Positions 1-12,762 of a stretch of 64,000 nt of DNA are shown here, piece after piece. Both the position numbers and the translations under genes were made by a program. Source of the stretch: Marisa cornuarietis. Taxonomy: Eukaryota; Mollusca; Gastropoda; Architaenioglossa; Ampullariidae. The notes under the pieces are model-generated. The model saw only the letters and a list, made by a program, of their open reading frames with translations, ran no database searches and was not told the DNA's origin. The stretch lies in NCBI GenBank assembly GCA_004794655.1, contig SMMW01000555.1, positions 8,205,001-8,269,000 of the forward strand, in the 5' to 3' direction. Position 1 is the first letter of the stretch; every line of letters starts with the position of its first letter.

Positions 1-1626
1 AAAAAAGCAAACATGCTATGCACTCCTTGTGACACGCGTTTCTCTTTCTCTCTCACATTTATATATATATATATATATATTCTGATATATATCATTAAGT
101 CTTTAAGGCTCCCAGATCCTACTGTTATGGCAGGATTGAGCAACAAAATGGATGCAAAATATTGCACTATGCCATTTTATTAGATAGTTCTGTGAAAAGA
201 CTCATATGAAAAAATTCTCAAACCCATGTAAATTCATATTTTAACCAAGCTTTAGAGTGAATGTTACTATAAAATAGACAAAAGCAAAGTGAACACAATA
301 CTCTTAATTGACAAAGGCCGTATCAAATAGGAGAAAAAAAATTTGTTATAACTGATCTGTGCCCTTGCCTGTCATCAAGCCCTGAAGGAAGTGTGAGTGA
401 ACGCACAATCGTTAAAATTAAGTAAACTCCCTTCAATCATTCATGGAATTTTCTTGATCAGTTTTTCAGGCCCAAATCCAGCAAATTTGAAATCATTTCT
501 GAATAATGGAAAGAAACAGGGCTCAACAGGACTAAAGGGCTGGGGTGGGGGATGCTGCCAATTTAAATGTTATGATTTATACGTGTATAAACAAGGGAAA
601 GCTCTTTGTGTGGACCCATAAACCGGTTCATAAGCAAAGCATTCCATGTCTGCAATGGTTTCCTGTCTGAGAAAGTATTATTTCAGATACATTCTACCTA
701 GGATGGTTAATGACTTCAATAAAGGAAGCCCCAGTAGATGTGACACTTCCCAAAGTAGTGCAATAATAGCAATGATTAGAACATTTACTTGCATTAATTT
801 TTGTCCATGTTATTTTTGTCCATATAGATATTATTCTTGTTCATATTAATAAGATGCTACTGAAACATTCTGTTCTTGTTTAGACAGATGTAGTGTTTTG
901 AAAACACTTTATACTTAGAAATTAGAAAGTACAGTTCTTCCTTTTCCATTTTCAGTTAATACTGTCTCTGTGTATAGATGTAAAAACCAACTAGTTGCAA
1001 AGAGTGTAAATGAAACTGCTTGTGTTGATTGACAGCACTCACTTTTTTTTCCACTACATTTATGAGTACAAGCTTAAAGTCTGTAGTATTGTCTTATGCT
1101 GTATCTTAAATAAACATGATATGCATGAGGCAGTCTGAAAGAAACAACCAGTCTGCTCATGCACTAATAACTACCTTAAATGAGAAACTAGTTACACCAG
1201 TGAAAATAATTGTCATGGCATGATCATAGTCATGCTGACCTTAATACCTTTAAATCTAACAAATGTCTTTGTGTTATAAACGCATGTGCATATGCACTGT
1301 TTTATGTTGAGTGAAAGTCTGATAGGTTTGTGACTGTCAGTTGTGGAAACAGTATATATGATTGAGACAAAGAACTCTTTATTTAGAATTCTTTGGGGTT
1401 TTTTTTGTTTGTTTGGGGTTTTTTTGTGTGTGAAACACATAAAAATTAAAATAAACTCTTCCCCTTCTCATCCCTATAATTTTCAACAGTGAAGCATAAA
1501 TATAGATGAACACATTGAAAATTTGCATAGGCTTGACAACAAACAAACATAATGATAACAGACTTGAAGTAATGAAGTTTTTCAAAGGTCAAAATTAATA
1601 CAAATAGAACATTTGATTTTTTTCAG
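1..1626. other. AT-rich non-coding DNA, presumed ARID3 intron
   Basis: No open frame here resembles a known protein and none has a supported splice context. The stretch is AT-rich with scattered short A and T runs. Because the ARID3 exon at 12763-13674 is on the minus strand and ends with a splice donor, this DNA should lie inside the following ARID3 intron or beyond it. I looked on the minus strand for the ARID core (the segment after EEQFKQ with the KRKEFLDDLFSFM motif) and did not find it. Confidence 0.5.
61..80. repeat. (AT)10 microsatellite
   Basis: Ten uninterrupted AT dinucleotides are read directly; the T/C-rich tract before it makes a compound simple repeat. Confidence 0.9.
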
Positions 1627-2324
1627 TAAACCTGATCATTTCTGTTGTTGCTTCAATGCGAGAGTACTCTGCCTTTCTATTAAACTTGCACTTTTGTCCG
1701 CGGAGAGCCTGGCTTTGGCTGGAATACCGCGCTATAAAAGCTCAAACCATTATTATTATTAAGCCCAACCAACAAGTGGTTAAGCAAGGTGTGTTTGAGG
1801 TTGAGAAGAGCTGCATCAAAAGTTTGTCAAACATTAAATACTTATCATTGTTTTTGAGGAGGAAATAATTGTTACTCAATTCATACAGTTCCATATATCT
1901 GGGGGATTCTGTCTACTTTTGTGACAAATTAGACAAACATACAGTGAGACAAATTTTTAAAACTTCCATTTGTCTGATATCTCTTTTTCTGTGAAAGCGA
2001 ATATTTGCGATCCACCTTATGGCGTTACATCATAAACTTCTGTTCACTTAAATTAAATGGTCAGCCACCACTTCTGCACTTTTGTCCGTTTCCATGTACT
2101 TCAAGAAAGATTAAAGCTTTTGAAGATAAAGTCTGACATCCCGCTTTAGTTGTAGCAGACAGCAGCCGTATGGCTGACGCGGAAGTTACGTCATAAACAC
2201 ATATGGCTGCCACCATCAAATCTGCTAACAAAGCACGGAAATCCACCTGATTCATCTACATGCAAGCTTAATAGAAAGGCAGAGTACTCTCGCATTGAAG
2301 ACACAACAGAAATGATCAGGCTTA
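1627..2324. mobile_element. Foldback/MITE-like element with 64-bp terminal inverted repeats
   Basis: Positions 1627-1690 and 2261-2324 are near-perfect reverse complements of each other (64 bp each, only a few mismatches), both containing the core CGAGAGTACTCTGCC on one or other strand. The enclosed 570 bp has no transposase frame. It carries internal imperfect repeats (TTAC-TCATAAAC units near 2024 and 2187, CACTTTTGTCC near 1689 and 2078) and a fragment resembling a SINE/LINE tail, GCGCTATAAAAGC followed by (ATT)n, at about 1729-1761. This is the structure of a non-autonomous foldback or MITE-like DNA element. I could not identify a clear target-site duplication, so the exact ends may be off by a few bases and the superfamily is unknown. 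Confidence 0.75.
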
Positions 2325-4060
2325 ACACGGTCTGGATGAGATTTTCTCAACGAATCGAGACTACAAGACTTCCTTGTAATCTTGGTATATGACTCACGGA
2401 CTTGGCTACAGGGGCCGTAGTTCTGAAGAGAGAGAAAGACGTTTCTCAGGTCTAAATGGGAAACGTCAGGAAAAGCGTCTTGTTTCCGACGTATTAAAGC
2501 AATATCCATACCTCAAGGGTACTACTTCATGTTACTTTACTCCAGGGCACCTTTGTAACCGCTTTATAACCACGGTTCCATGGGTTAAACAACATTTTGA
2601 GGGGTCTTGACACCGCTTTGTATTTTGGAAACAAGACGCACTATAACTATCTTTCCAGTACTAAAAGGAGAATGCCACAATACGAGAACACAACACAGTA
2701 AGAACTGATCATGTGCTCTGTTTCAGCTCCTGCAGGAATCCTGTCTGAGACCACAAAACGTTCACATGCCTTCACAGCCAACACAAAGCATGCACAACGA
2801 TCCATGATGTTCCATCAACGCCGTTCTAAAACTGGATAACAAAATAAAGAGTTCTAAGTGAGTTACAGTTGAGAATGATTTGAGCACATGTATACGTACA
2901 TCCTTCTATTCCTTTCGCTTATGCTCCGTTTTCCGGCTAAAAAAAAAAAAACCAGCAAATGCACGGCAATAAATTCTGAGGGTTGAAACGGACAAATCAA
3001 ATCATAAAGGTCGTGACCTGTGGCGCGCAGCCTTTTACTGCCAGTGTTTCAAGACGAAAGGCAAACGCTGAAGCCCACACGGACGTAGATCAAAAGCTAT
3101 CATCAGCTTCGTAAAACGTACGAAAATTAATCTTGCACGATTCCCAGATAACCAAAAGCCCTCTCGCTTCTTAAATTATTGCGCTAAATCAGGCAGCAGC
3201 TGCGAATGTCGTTAAGGACAGTAAATTGAGCCCCCGAATTTCATCTCTGCGCGATGCCAGATATCAAAACGGAGTTGCTAAGGCCCCCAACGAAAGACCG
3301 ATGCTGGGTGGCAGCGATGTGAGGTCGGGTCTCGTGCAGGGCAGTGTGGGAGAAAAAGGACCGATTAGAAAAGGTGGTGCTGCACTCGTGTATGGAAAGG
3401 GTGAGAGAAACACACACACACTCACGCGAAGAAAGAGAGAGACCACGTATACATACGTTGGTGCCCAACCTCATCTGACACTGAAAAAATATTTATTGCC
3501 GACTTTTGTTCGCTTATAAAGTTATTGGAGCTATAGCGGGGGCTGGGAGAGGAGGGGAAATGAAACGCGGCCACTGAAAAGTCTCGGATGGTTGGATGTA
3601 AATCTGTTGTGTACATCGGGAGAAATCTTACACCTAATTCTCACGAGAAATGGTGAAGGGGAAAAACTCTGCAGGCAACGCGAGTTTTGGAATGTCTCAG
3701 AGAAGCACTTGACACATGAAAACTGCGCAACGAACCACGTGCTAGGCAACTACGGCATGGATGCAAAGCTGCTTTTTTCTCCTTATGTCGCTTATGATTC
3801 CTATGATTTATGTCCTTTTTTACAATTTATCTGTACAATTTATCATTTACGTATTTATAGCGCAAGTAAAGCGCAGACCACTTTAAGAAAAAAATTCAAG
3901 CTCACCATATTTTCGGCAACATTGATTAATCTAAATGTTGAAAACAAACCAGGCCTACATTAATAACTCACACAAATCGTTAGCCAAGCAAAAACTGCAT
4001 TTCTTAAAAAAAAGTACATTTATTTAGAAAACGTATTGTTTGTGACACTGTAAAGCAACG

Positions 4061-4123
4061 TCAAAGAGAATAAGAAAAAAAAGAAAGGAAAAAGAAAGAA
4101 AAGAAAAAAAAGAGAGGAAAAAG
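4061..4123. repeat. Polypurine (A/G) tract
   Basis: About 60 bases of almost uninterrupted A and G on the plus strand, mostly AAAG/AAAAG units. It translates on the minus strand to a Phe/Ser run that should not be read as a membrane segment. Confidence 0.8.
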
Positions 4124-4449
4124 GTCTGTGTTAATTGTTAACATGAACGTAGGAGCGAGCAGCCACATCGCAAGCCTGGAATGTTCTTGTGATTTTTTAC
4201 AGAGGCAGTGAACGAAGACAATCGTTGCGACGTGGTGAGACTGATGAAAGTCAGGATCTTGCTTCCGAAATAGCCTGGGCACAGCCAGCCCCGCTGCCGA
4301 TCTTTCAACTTTCATGTTAGGTTACATGCTGTCTGTCAGTGTGCGTCAATGGCAGCACTGTGTTAATCACAATTACACGCTCAGTCTGTCTGGTCGCGTG
4401 AGGCCGCGGTCATGCGTGTGCGCATACATGTGCGCATGGGTACGTGCGT

Positions 4450-4508
4450 GAGAGAGAGAGAGAGAGAGAAAGAAAGAAAGAGAAGGAGGAGGAGGAGAGG
4501 AGAAGAGA
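4450..4508. repeat. (GA)n / (GAAA)n / (GGA)n compound microsatellite
   Basis: Ten GA units pass into GAAA and then GGA units. It is preceded by a GT/GC-rich stretch of alternating purine and pyrimidine (4410-4448). Confidence 0.85.
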
Positions 4509-6307
4509 CAGAGGAAACCTGTGGAAGACTGACTGACTCCACTAACCGTCTTTCGATAAACAGATTGAATTATTTTGTTCGAGAAAGAGCTCTCTCGGGT
4601 TTCGGCTCCTGCGAGATTGCCTTCCCTGCATTTCGGTTGATGCTGTTATTCACAGAAAAACCAAATGGCGGCTCGAACTTCCACCATTGCAATGGTTTCT
4701 AGGTTATGGAGACAGTTTCTTTGTTTGCTTTTATTTGTTGGTTTTGTTTTGTTTTTTTAACTTTCGTCACAAATAACATTATGGCCCAAATACGAACTAT
4801 ATCTTAAAAATACGTATCATTGAAAACGAACGATGCACAACCTTTTTATTCGATAATAAAGTTACTGAATCTTTTAGTTATGGATGTATCCTTTTGGGGA
4901 TACATTGCAAAAAAATTAATGGATAAGCTCATTGTGGAGCACCATTGTGGATGGATGCGTTGCTCGCAGGACACCAACATGGAGACTTGCAGCGTTAAGC
5001 AGCCAGGATACAACAGGCACTATTCTGCTATAACTGCTACCACTCCCAATAGTCAATTTATCCCGCATTCACCCCTCCCCTACTTTCCACAGTATCCTGG
5101 GACCGGGTAGCCTGGCGCGCTAGCGGTCAACTAAACTGCTATTATTTTATAAGCATTTTAACTTTCTGCGTTAGCTCTAGTTATTGCGACTGTGCACCTG
5201 ATTCCCGCCTCACCTCGCTCTACGTTTGTTGAAGAGGCCCCTTAATATATAAACACGCCTGCATCATCCCGTTAGCAAACAACACACAGCGCAAAATGCT
5301 GGGAAATTAAAGAAAACAAACAGCAAAATATTAATCATAAACCTGTCTGACAGCCTTTTTACGGGAGAACGAAAAAGGGGCTTGAAGAATTATTTTTTTT
5401 AAAGCGTATAGAGACTGACATGGAGAACTCAGCGGTTATAGCCAGGCCTTTAAAATATTCCCTCCCTACTTCTTCAATTGCTTCGTGATCAAGACAGCTG
5501 ATAACAGACGAATAGAAATAACGACGTTAGTTATATTTTATCTCTAAGTGTTTCTTGCACTTCAGAAAACTAAGTCGACTGTTTTTAGCTTACATGTCTC
5601 CATTCTTCGGTATAAGGTCTGCTTGTTTGTTGCATTTAAGGTCTCCTGTCTGATAATTTTATTCTAATGACAGACATCGATGAAATCTTATTTAGTCTTG
5701 GAGTCTCGCACGCTTCATAGTAGATAAGGGAATTCCGAAAATAAAGACATTTATTTAGCGGAGAAATATGAATTTGAGCTGTAAACTTTCAAATACGTCC
5801 AGATTGTATTTTGATTAGAACACGTGGCTTCAGCACAATGATAGTTAAACACGGTCTTCAGCAAGAAAAACAATATGATTTAAACAGATATAAGAGATGC
5901 ACTCTCTATGACCCTAAACTTTTTTCTTTACAGTTTTTGAATTTTGTTGTCCTGAATGGATAAAGTAATGAATTAATACATCAAGCTACAATTTTAAAAA
6001 TGATGAACGTGCGCCTGGACACAATCATAAATTCACTCGCGTGTCCACTTTTTATATACTTAACCCAGTCAGACTCTTGGTATACAGATCCCAAAAGGAA
6101 AGAAATATTTTTATGCGATCTGAGTGTGGTGGTGGGGGTAGATAAGCAGCAAACGTTTCTAATTCATTAGTAAGAGGTAGATAAACCAACAATACATTTG
6201 TAAGAGAATCTTACCTTTTCAGTTTTACTGAAATTAAGCGGAATACAAACAAAACTAGAATGTATACAACCAATTAAATTGTACGAGAAGAAATAAAGAA
6301 AAGTAGA

Positions 6308-6359
6308 GGTGTGATAGCCAGAGAAGGACTAGGGGTGTGATAGCCAGAGAAGGACAAGG
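6308..6359. repeat. Tandem duplication, 26 bp x 2
   Basis: Two head-to-tail copies of a 26-base unit starting GGTGTGATAGCCAGAGAAGG differ at one base (6308-6333 and 6334-6359), indicating a recent local duplication. Confidence 0.85.
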
Positions 6360-7938
6360 GGAGGCTGCATCAAAGAAAGAGAAATTAAAAAAAAGACGAG
6401 AAACTTTCCTTGGAAACATATCTCAAGTTTCCATTTCTTGTTTTCTTAAGGTGTTATCATGCAAAAGCCACAGCCTGATTTTTTTGCCTGTTCCAGATTG
6501 TATCGACGGTTGACACAAGTGCAACTGTTGGCGGAATGCCAGCGTACTTGCAACAATTAATGTTGTCTAGTGGAAGCAAGTGCGTGTAGTCAGGTCTCAA
6601 TTCTGTCACTCAGTGATGTACCCAGGGTGACAGCTGAATGAATGCAGCGAAAGCGTTGAACACTTCTTAACAAGAAATACTTCAGTGACCGTCGACTGGC
6701 TTTGAGTGATCTCAACGACACCTTTTCTCTGAAACCTTTCTGGCTTCGGGGATGTTTTCATGTGAAAACGTCGATCTCTCATGAGGAAGGGGCGTTAAGG
6801 GGCCAACACGTATAGCCATCTAACACCTGGAACTATTTGCGGTCCATTGTGGTCACCTATAAAATGTCAGGCAGCGCGATTTTTGTTGTATTTTCAAAAA
6901 CTAATACCACAATCAAAATCACAGCCGCTACTAACGTCCATATCTTCATCTAAAATAATCTTAACACAGTCACTTTTGGGGTGTAAATCTATACTTACTA
7001 CGTTTATTAATGAACTAACAAGATCTGATTATGTTTCCACCATACTTTTGAAGTGACAAATTCACTGTCTCGAGGGACTTAGTTCTTTGACCAGCAACAC
7101 CTGTTTCTCAGACGAAGTGGTCACAAGCCCGCAGGTTGTTTTCGCGTGTCAACTCTGCCATGGGACGACAATGAGGTGAAGCGATCACCACGGATCAGTG
7201 AGCGCGTGGGAGTGAAGGCGCTCGTGAGGTGTGCTAAGTCAACAAGCGAGACTAGAGCGTGCTTTTATCAGCCCTTGAAGTGGTTGATGTTGATCTAATG
7301 ACAATTAAGAGCCGCTTGACCACTGGACACGCGCAAACAGAAGTCCTCCTCCCAGCGAGGCCACTCACGGCCACGCCGTATCGCTTAATACGTTCTCATG
7401 ACTTGTTTTGATTGTGAAGCACTTATCAGTTACGGAGCAGGGAAAGAAAGGTCAAAGATCATGTCAAAGATCACGCTTACGTCGCCACATAGAAAAACAT
7501 TACACCTACAGATAAACATACACTACACTTACTTCCGCTACCCTTCCGTGAAGACTCGACCGCGTCACATGTAATGTTGTGACTATGACTCTCTCTCTCT
7601 CTTCCATTAGCAGTCAAGTCTGCTGTCTGGATGAGTGACCTGAACTAGACCATTATCGGTAGCACTTAGTCGTTACGACATGAAGACTATGGCGACACCA
7701 TTAGCTCTGAGAGCACCCCTGGGATCGATTACGTGCATAGAATGAGGGACAGTCGCAGGTGTAGGTGGAGTGGGGCTGCTCGTCACACACATGCGTTTCT
7801 AATGTTCACTTTAACAGAGCAGATTCATTTGTTCATTCCACTTCTGGATCACTGAAGAAGTTTATGTTTCCCCATTGATTTATTTACAGCTATCATTTAC
7901 TGTAAAATATGTCGGGTAAAAAAGATGCTGGGGTGAAG

Positions 7939-7970
7939 TATATAAAGGCGTTTGTAATGCCTTCAGTGAA
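7939..7970 (+). promoter_or_regulatory. Possible TATA plus initiator core promoter
   Basis: TATATAAAGG at 7939-7948 is followed at the usual spacing by TTCAGTG (initiator-like, A at 7965, about 26 bases downstream of the TATA start). The first ATG beyond it (8025) opens only a 22-codon frame ending at 8093. No recognisable gene follows, so this may be chance; I list it because motif match and spacing are both good. Confidence 0.25.
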
Positions 7971-8093
7971 AGTCGTATTTTGTGACAGAATATTCCTGAC
8001 ACCCCGATAGCTCTTTTCGAGCAGATGCATGACCTAAGCTTCTACGACTTGAGGGAGGAAGTAGTACATGTGTCGATTTTTCGGCTGTTATGA

Positions 8094-11000
8094 ATTTAAA
8101 TTGTATTTTTCTGGCTTGTCGGGTGCTGTGAACATTTGTTGGGGAAAAGCTTTCGGAATAACCATGCGCCTACCGCAGCCCTCAGCTCTGTCGGATGTTT
8201 TTTCCTTCTTCAGTCACACGTCGCTTACAAGGCCTGTGCCTCGCTTCGAAGGACAAACAAGTGTGGTGTGGGGGATAGTAGGGAGCGGGGAGGGTCACAG
8301 ATGACTGTGGACGGGTCTAACATAAAAGTGAGTGTGAGCTGAATTAGTCAGGTGGACAATAAAGGACCGCGGCATAGCCCTTCGATCTAGTCAGAGCCAG
8401 CTCGCCATGTGGTGTCCTGATGATGTTGTCTTTTAGTCCCCGAGAACAACCTGACAAAGCTTGGCCGTTGCCCGTGGTTCCAACTGAGCATAACACTGAT
8501 ATTGCTAAAAACTATAACATGCTGTACAATAAAGGTGGCATAGTTTACTGATCGCTTCTCTGAGCAACACTACCTGCCTCCCTTTGAAAGGTACACAGCT
8601 GGCGAGTGCGTGGAAGGTGGGGGAAGGGGTGGAGAGGAAGGAAGCTGAGAAAGCAGGCACATTCTTGTTACTTAAACAAACAGAGCAGACACCTCCCCAC
8701 TTAAAAAAGTTATTAGAGGGCTTTAGCCCAACCCCTATCTAAAAAAAAAATTCCTGGTGGAGACCATTTAGACTTCAAAGGAGGGTAATTGTCATTAAAA
8801 ATTAATATTTCTAGAACAGTGCTGTAATTACTGTTTTCTATATATAGTGTTGCTTATATATCCCTCCCTGTCAGCGTCCTAGTGGCTTTTTTCTTTTCTC
8901 AACTGTAACAGTTGCGACAGCTTTGAATTATTTCTCTTGGAATATTAGATCACTAGGGAATAAATGAATGAGCAAACGAGTGAATGAAAGGTGGGGAAAA
9001 CAAAAACAAAGAAAAACAAAGATACAAAAGGAACGAAATCACTAATACTACTCATAATGCTAAGAAACGGGGAAAACGTTTGCAGGTTGGGAAAAAAAGA
9101 CAGGGATTGGGGTAATCGAGAAGGGAGCTCAGAGAATCTATTTATCTGCTTTGATTGATGGGATAGGTAGTGTGTTGGCGCTAAGAGAAACAATAAAACG
9201 ATAAAGAAAGAAAAGATAAACGATCATAAGGAAGAAAGAACTGTATATTGTGATCCCAAATAAGAAGGAGACGAGATTTCTGTCTTTAAAAAAAGCAAAC
9301 ATTTTGAAAACAAAGTTGTCTTGTTTGACCGATGCGTTACTGCTGAAGACACAGTACAAGCAGATTGGTCTGAAAGGCAACAGAAAGCTAATGAGCTTAA
9401 TGATCACTCGAAGCAAATATGGCTACCGAAGTTTTGCAAACTTGATTATCGGGATGACTGATAATTTGTCGAAAGACTAATTCTAAAACGATACCTGTTT
9501 TATAAAGGAGAAAGGCGAGATTATAAACTTATTTATTTAAAAAAATTAACCACTACTTTAAAACCCCGTGTTGATCGATGCTTCATTAGCTTATGCTGAG
9601 TTCATTTTAAGTAACCATCATTCATCATTTACTTCATGTTAAGTAAATAACAATCTACATTTTCTGCTCTATTTCTGATTTCTCTACCTCTGTTTATACT
9701 TGTGCTTCTTTCAGAAGAATAACATTAAAATACAGGTCTAAGGCCTTACTGTAGCAACGGTAAGAGAGAAGAAAGGCCCGGCTCCGTAATAACAGAGAGT
9801 GTTTGTCTCCACAGACATTAATTTTCATAAGAATATTTGTTTCTGTACTACTTAATAAAAATGAGTCCCTTAGTGCAGACCGTCGCAAGCTTTATAGCCC
9901 AGTGGGGTAGAGATTTTAAAAGACATTAACATTTGTGTCAGTCCTCTTCCGAAACATTCCTTCTGCCACATCTCACTTACTCCAGCAGAGATAATAAATA
10001 GCAGATCTTGCAAAGCGTTGATGTACATGATACACACAAGTTAAACATCTGAGTAGGTGTGAGTTTATACTTCAATATATTCTGACTTTTTAAAAAGTTT
10101 TTTTTATGCCAGCAAAAGTTGTGGAGCCCCACAACTCACAAAATTCGATACAATGGGATGAGTTTTTGTTTTAACTTTATTGTACCTCTTAACATCGTCG
10201 GTCATGTCAAAGAGCAAGTGGTTGATCAGAAGCGTTTTGCAGGCGTGTTTATAAATTTATGGCTTCTGTCAAACTGCCACTTCCTTTCGGAGTATTTATT
10301 ATTTATCCATCGCTCTCTTTCTTTCTATCACAGCTGACTGCTCTAGAACTGTGTCAGTGTTTGAAGCAATGGTTTCATTGTCGACAATGGCGACATAGCA
10401 AGACAGATAGACATTGTGGCGGCATTAAATAACAAAGAAAAAACAACAACCCCCAAAAAGACAAATAAAAACAAAAACAAACTGTGATTAATAGTACAAA
10501 ACAGCAAACATTAAAAATGCGCAGGAAGACAAAGAGAGTGCAGTAAAGATGTACTCGCGTGTTTGGTCATATAGACTGACGACTGAAACTAAGCATTCAG
10601 TTGTGGGAAATAGTTTCATGTTGTGTGCATGCGCGCGCACTTACTTTTCGAGTAACGTGATAAATAAGTGGATTAAACACCTGCAGATCAATATAGAAAA
10701 GAACTGAAACATATCAATAATTGGAAAAAAGTTTTCAGACCGTTTAAAAAAAAACTCTCATTGACTAGGCTGACTGCCATTCATCCTGAAAATCCTTTTG
10801 TCCACTACGTCAGCGATGATAACATAATGCAGCCTAGCCTTCGCGCAGCGATTGACGACTGAGCATGCGCAGACACCTCCAGCTGCTTGGACTTTACTGT
10901 GAATATCAATTTTACACCTTATGATATCATCCTTGCACCTAATTCCCCCCCTACTCCACCTCATTCTTTTTCGGGAGGGAGGGTGGGACTGACGCCTTTT

Positions 11001-11674
11001 CCTGACGGCCCTGGCCGTTGCCAGTACTTTCCGCTCTGACGATCTATTCACGTGATCTTCGTTCAAGCGGGAAAGGAAACGATGAAAGTTTAATCCTAAT
11101 CTCACTTTTGAAACCAATATCTCGCGGAGCACATTAAATTAACGAAACAATGAACAACTGCGCTCTAGATTATTTATTCAGCCTTTTCGCTTGCCCGATG
11201 CCTGATTTCAAATCTCCGAAGACACATATTACTCAATAATCAAGTCAATTTTTAATGCACGGTGGGTGGCGCCAAGAGTGGGTAGGGTGGATGGGTGCGC
11301 AGGGTGTTCTTAAAAGCAAGAGCAAAAAGGTGAAGAGAACAAAGATGTCAGTAAATCAACAGCAACAATGCTTCCAATCTCTCAGCAGTCTTCAATATTA
11401 TTGCCGTGTTGCTTAAAGGGCCTCTGAATAATCAACACTCACACCCTTCCCAAATGATCCCGCTGTACCCAGTAACTTGCAGCTTTTATTTTTTTTTCAA
11501 GATGGTCGTAAAGCAAAAATGTCTATCGTTTCATGTGTGCGAAATTTACAGCAATCATAATGTGGAGTGAGAAAATTTTACAGTAGAAAAAAATTATTAA
11601 AATTGATAATCACACGAGAATATATAGTACTATACTAACCAAATATAGTAGAAGAAATTAGAGAGTTAAGTAAT
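8094..11674. other. Non-coding DNA, presumed ARID3 intron
   Basis: Nothing assignable. Frames up to 124 codons exist (minus strand 10758-11132) but show no domain, no biased composition typical of coding DNA here and no paired splice sites that I could defend. Confidence 0.5.
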
Positions 11675-11676
11675 GA

Positions 11677-11728
<52 letters not shown>

Positions 11729-11729
11729 A
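11675..11729. repeat. (GAAA)n microsatellite
   Basis: About 13-14 perfect GAAA units. The minus-strand translation is a Phe-Leu-Ser repeat and is not a protein. Confidence 0.95.
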
Positions 11730-12307
11730 TCGGACTGATATTCTTTCCAGAAACAGCAGTTCCAGCGGCGCTTTACCGTAAAGCTTGGCCCGCAGATGGC
11801 GTTTGCAACGCAAAGGGACCGGGCGAAACGACGTGCAAGTGATGAGAGACAATCTGAAAGCTACACTACGGTATGATTTCTACACCACTGAGCAGAAAAC
11901 CGATTAATCTCTGCCTCTAACAATCTGGAGATAAAATCTCAAGCTCCGAGTCCATGAGAGATGATGTGGGTGAAAGATGTACGTGATGAGAGGATGGGGC
12001 GTGGCGGGAGGGGGAGACTATGTCAGGATGGAGAGAGACTCATTCACTTCAAAAATGGGCGTAGTGTGTTGGGCTGGAGTTTGTGGTGCGTTAGAGTGCG
12101 ATGAGATTAATACTGTAAACATACAAAACAAAAACGAAGACAGTATACACAGCAACAGACTCACGGAGTAAGCAACGAAACAAAAGTCATCGTAAGGGTG
12201 GTCGTTGTAGCATTATTGGTGGAAGACATGCGACGTAGCCTGTAGAGATCGTTGATGGAAAATTATAAAATAATAATAAAATAATCCGACCCAGGTTTCT
12301 CAATACG

Positions 12308-12309
<2 letters not shown>

Positions 12310-12353
<44 letters not shown>
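12310..12353. repeat. (CA)22 microsatellite
   Basis: About 22 uninterrupted CA units, 410 bases downstream of the ARID3 exon donor and so within the presumed intron. Confidence 0.95.
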
Positions 12354-12357
<4 letters not shown>

Positions 12358-12762
12358 CAGAAAGCGGAAGCGCAAAATAGACTGTCTGGGGGTAAAGTAA
12401 ACGGAAACAGCTGAGAAGAACCCACGAAGGTCTACGTCACCAAAATTTTAGCTTTTTTAAAATAGCATATTTAGCTATTCAAACGCTAAATGGAATGCTA
12501 ATTATCTCAATTAACATAGCAGGAATTGTGGGACATTTTCATCCACACGAACAACACCAACAAGAACAAGAAAAACAAGACAAATACACATAAAGCTGCT
12601 AAGAAGGAGACTGATAGTAGACAGACAAACAAGTAGGCACCCGACAGGCACCAAGGCAGAGAACCAGACAGACAGAATGAATGGCCAAATGAATGAAAGA
12701 AAGAACGAGACGTCCCCGACACCCTGAACACAAAAACATAAAGAAACGGTCTGTACCTGTAC

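Larger units (their letters stand above)
2325..7938. other. Non-coding DNA, presumed ARID3 intron
   Basis: Apart from the simple repeats and tandem duplication listed separately, I see nothing assignable. Open frames are short, lack codon-level resemblance to known proteins, and often overlap on both strands. The stretch has A/T-rich and purine-rich tracts. Confidence 0.5.

Noticed and set aside
10758..11132. Candidate second ARID3 exon on the minus strand
   Set aside because: The translation lacks the ARID motifs expected after EEQFKQ, and I found no acceptor with matching phase.
12511..12762. Continuation of the ARID3 frame beyond EEQFKQ
   Set aside because: A consensus donor lies exactly at the family's known ARID junction; the extra Val-Gln-rich, Phe/Leu-rich residues have no ARID similarity and are intronic read-through.
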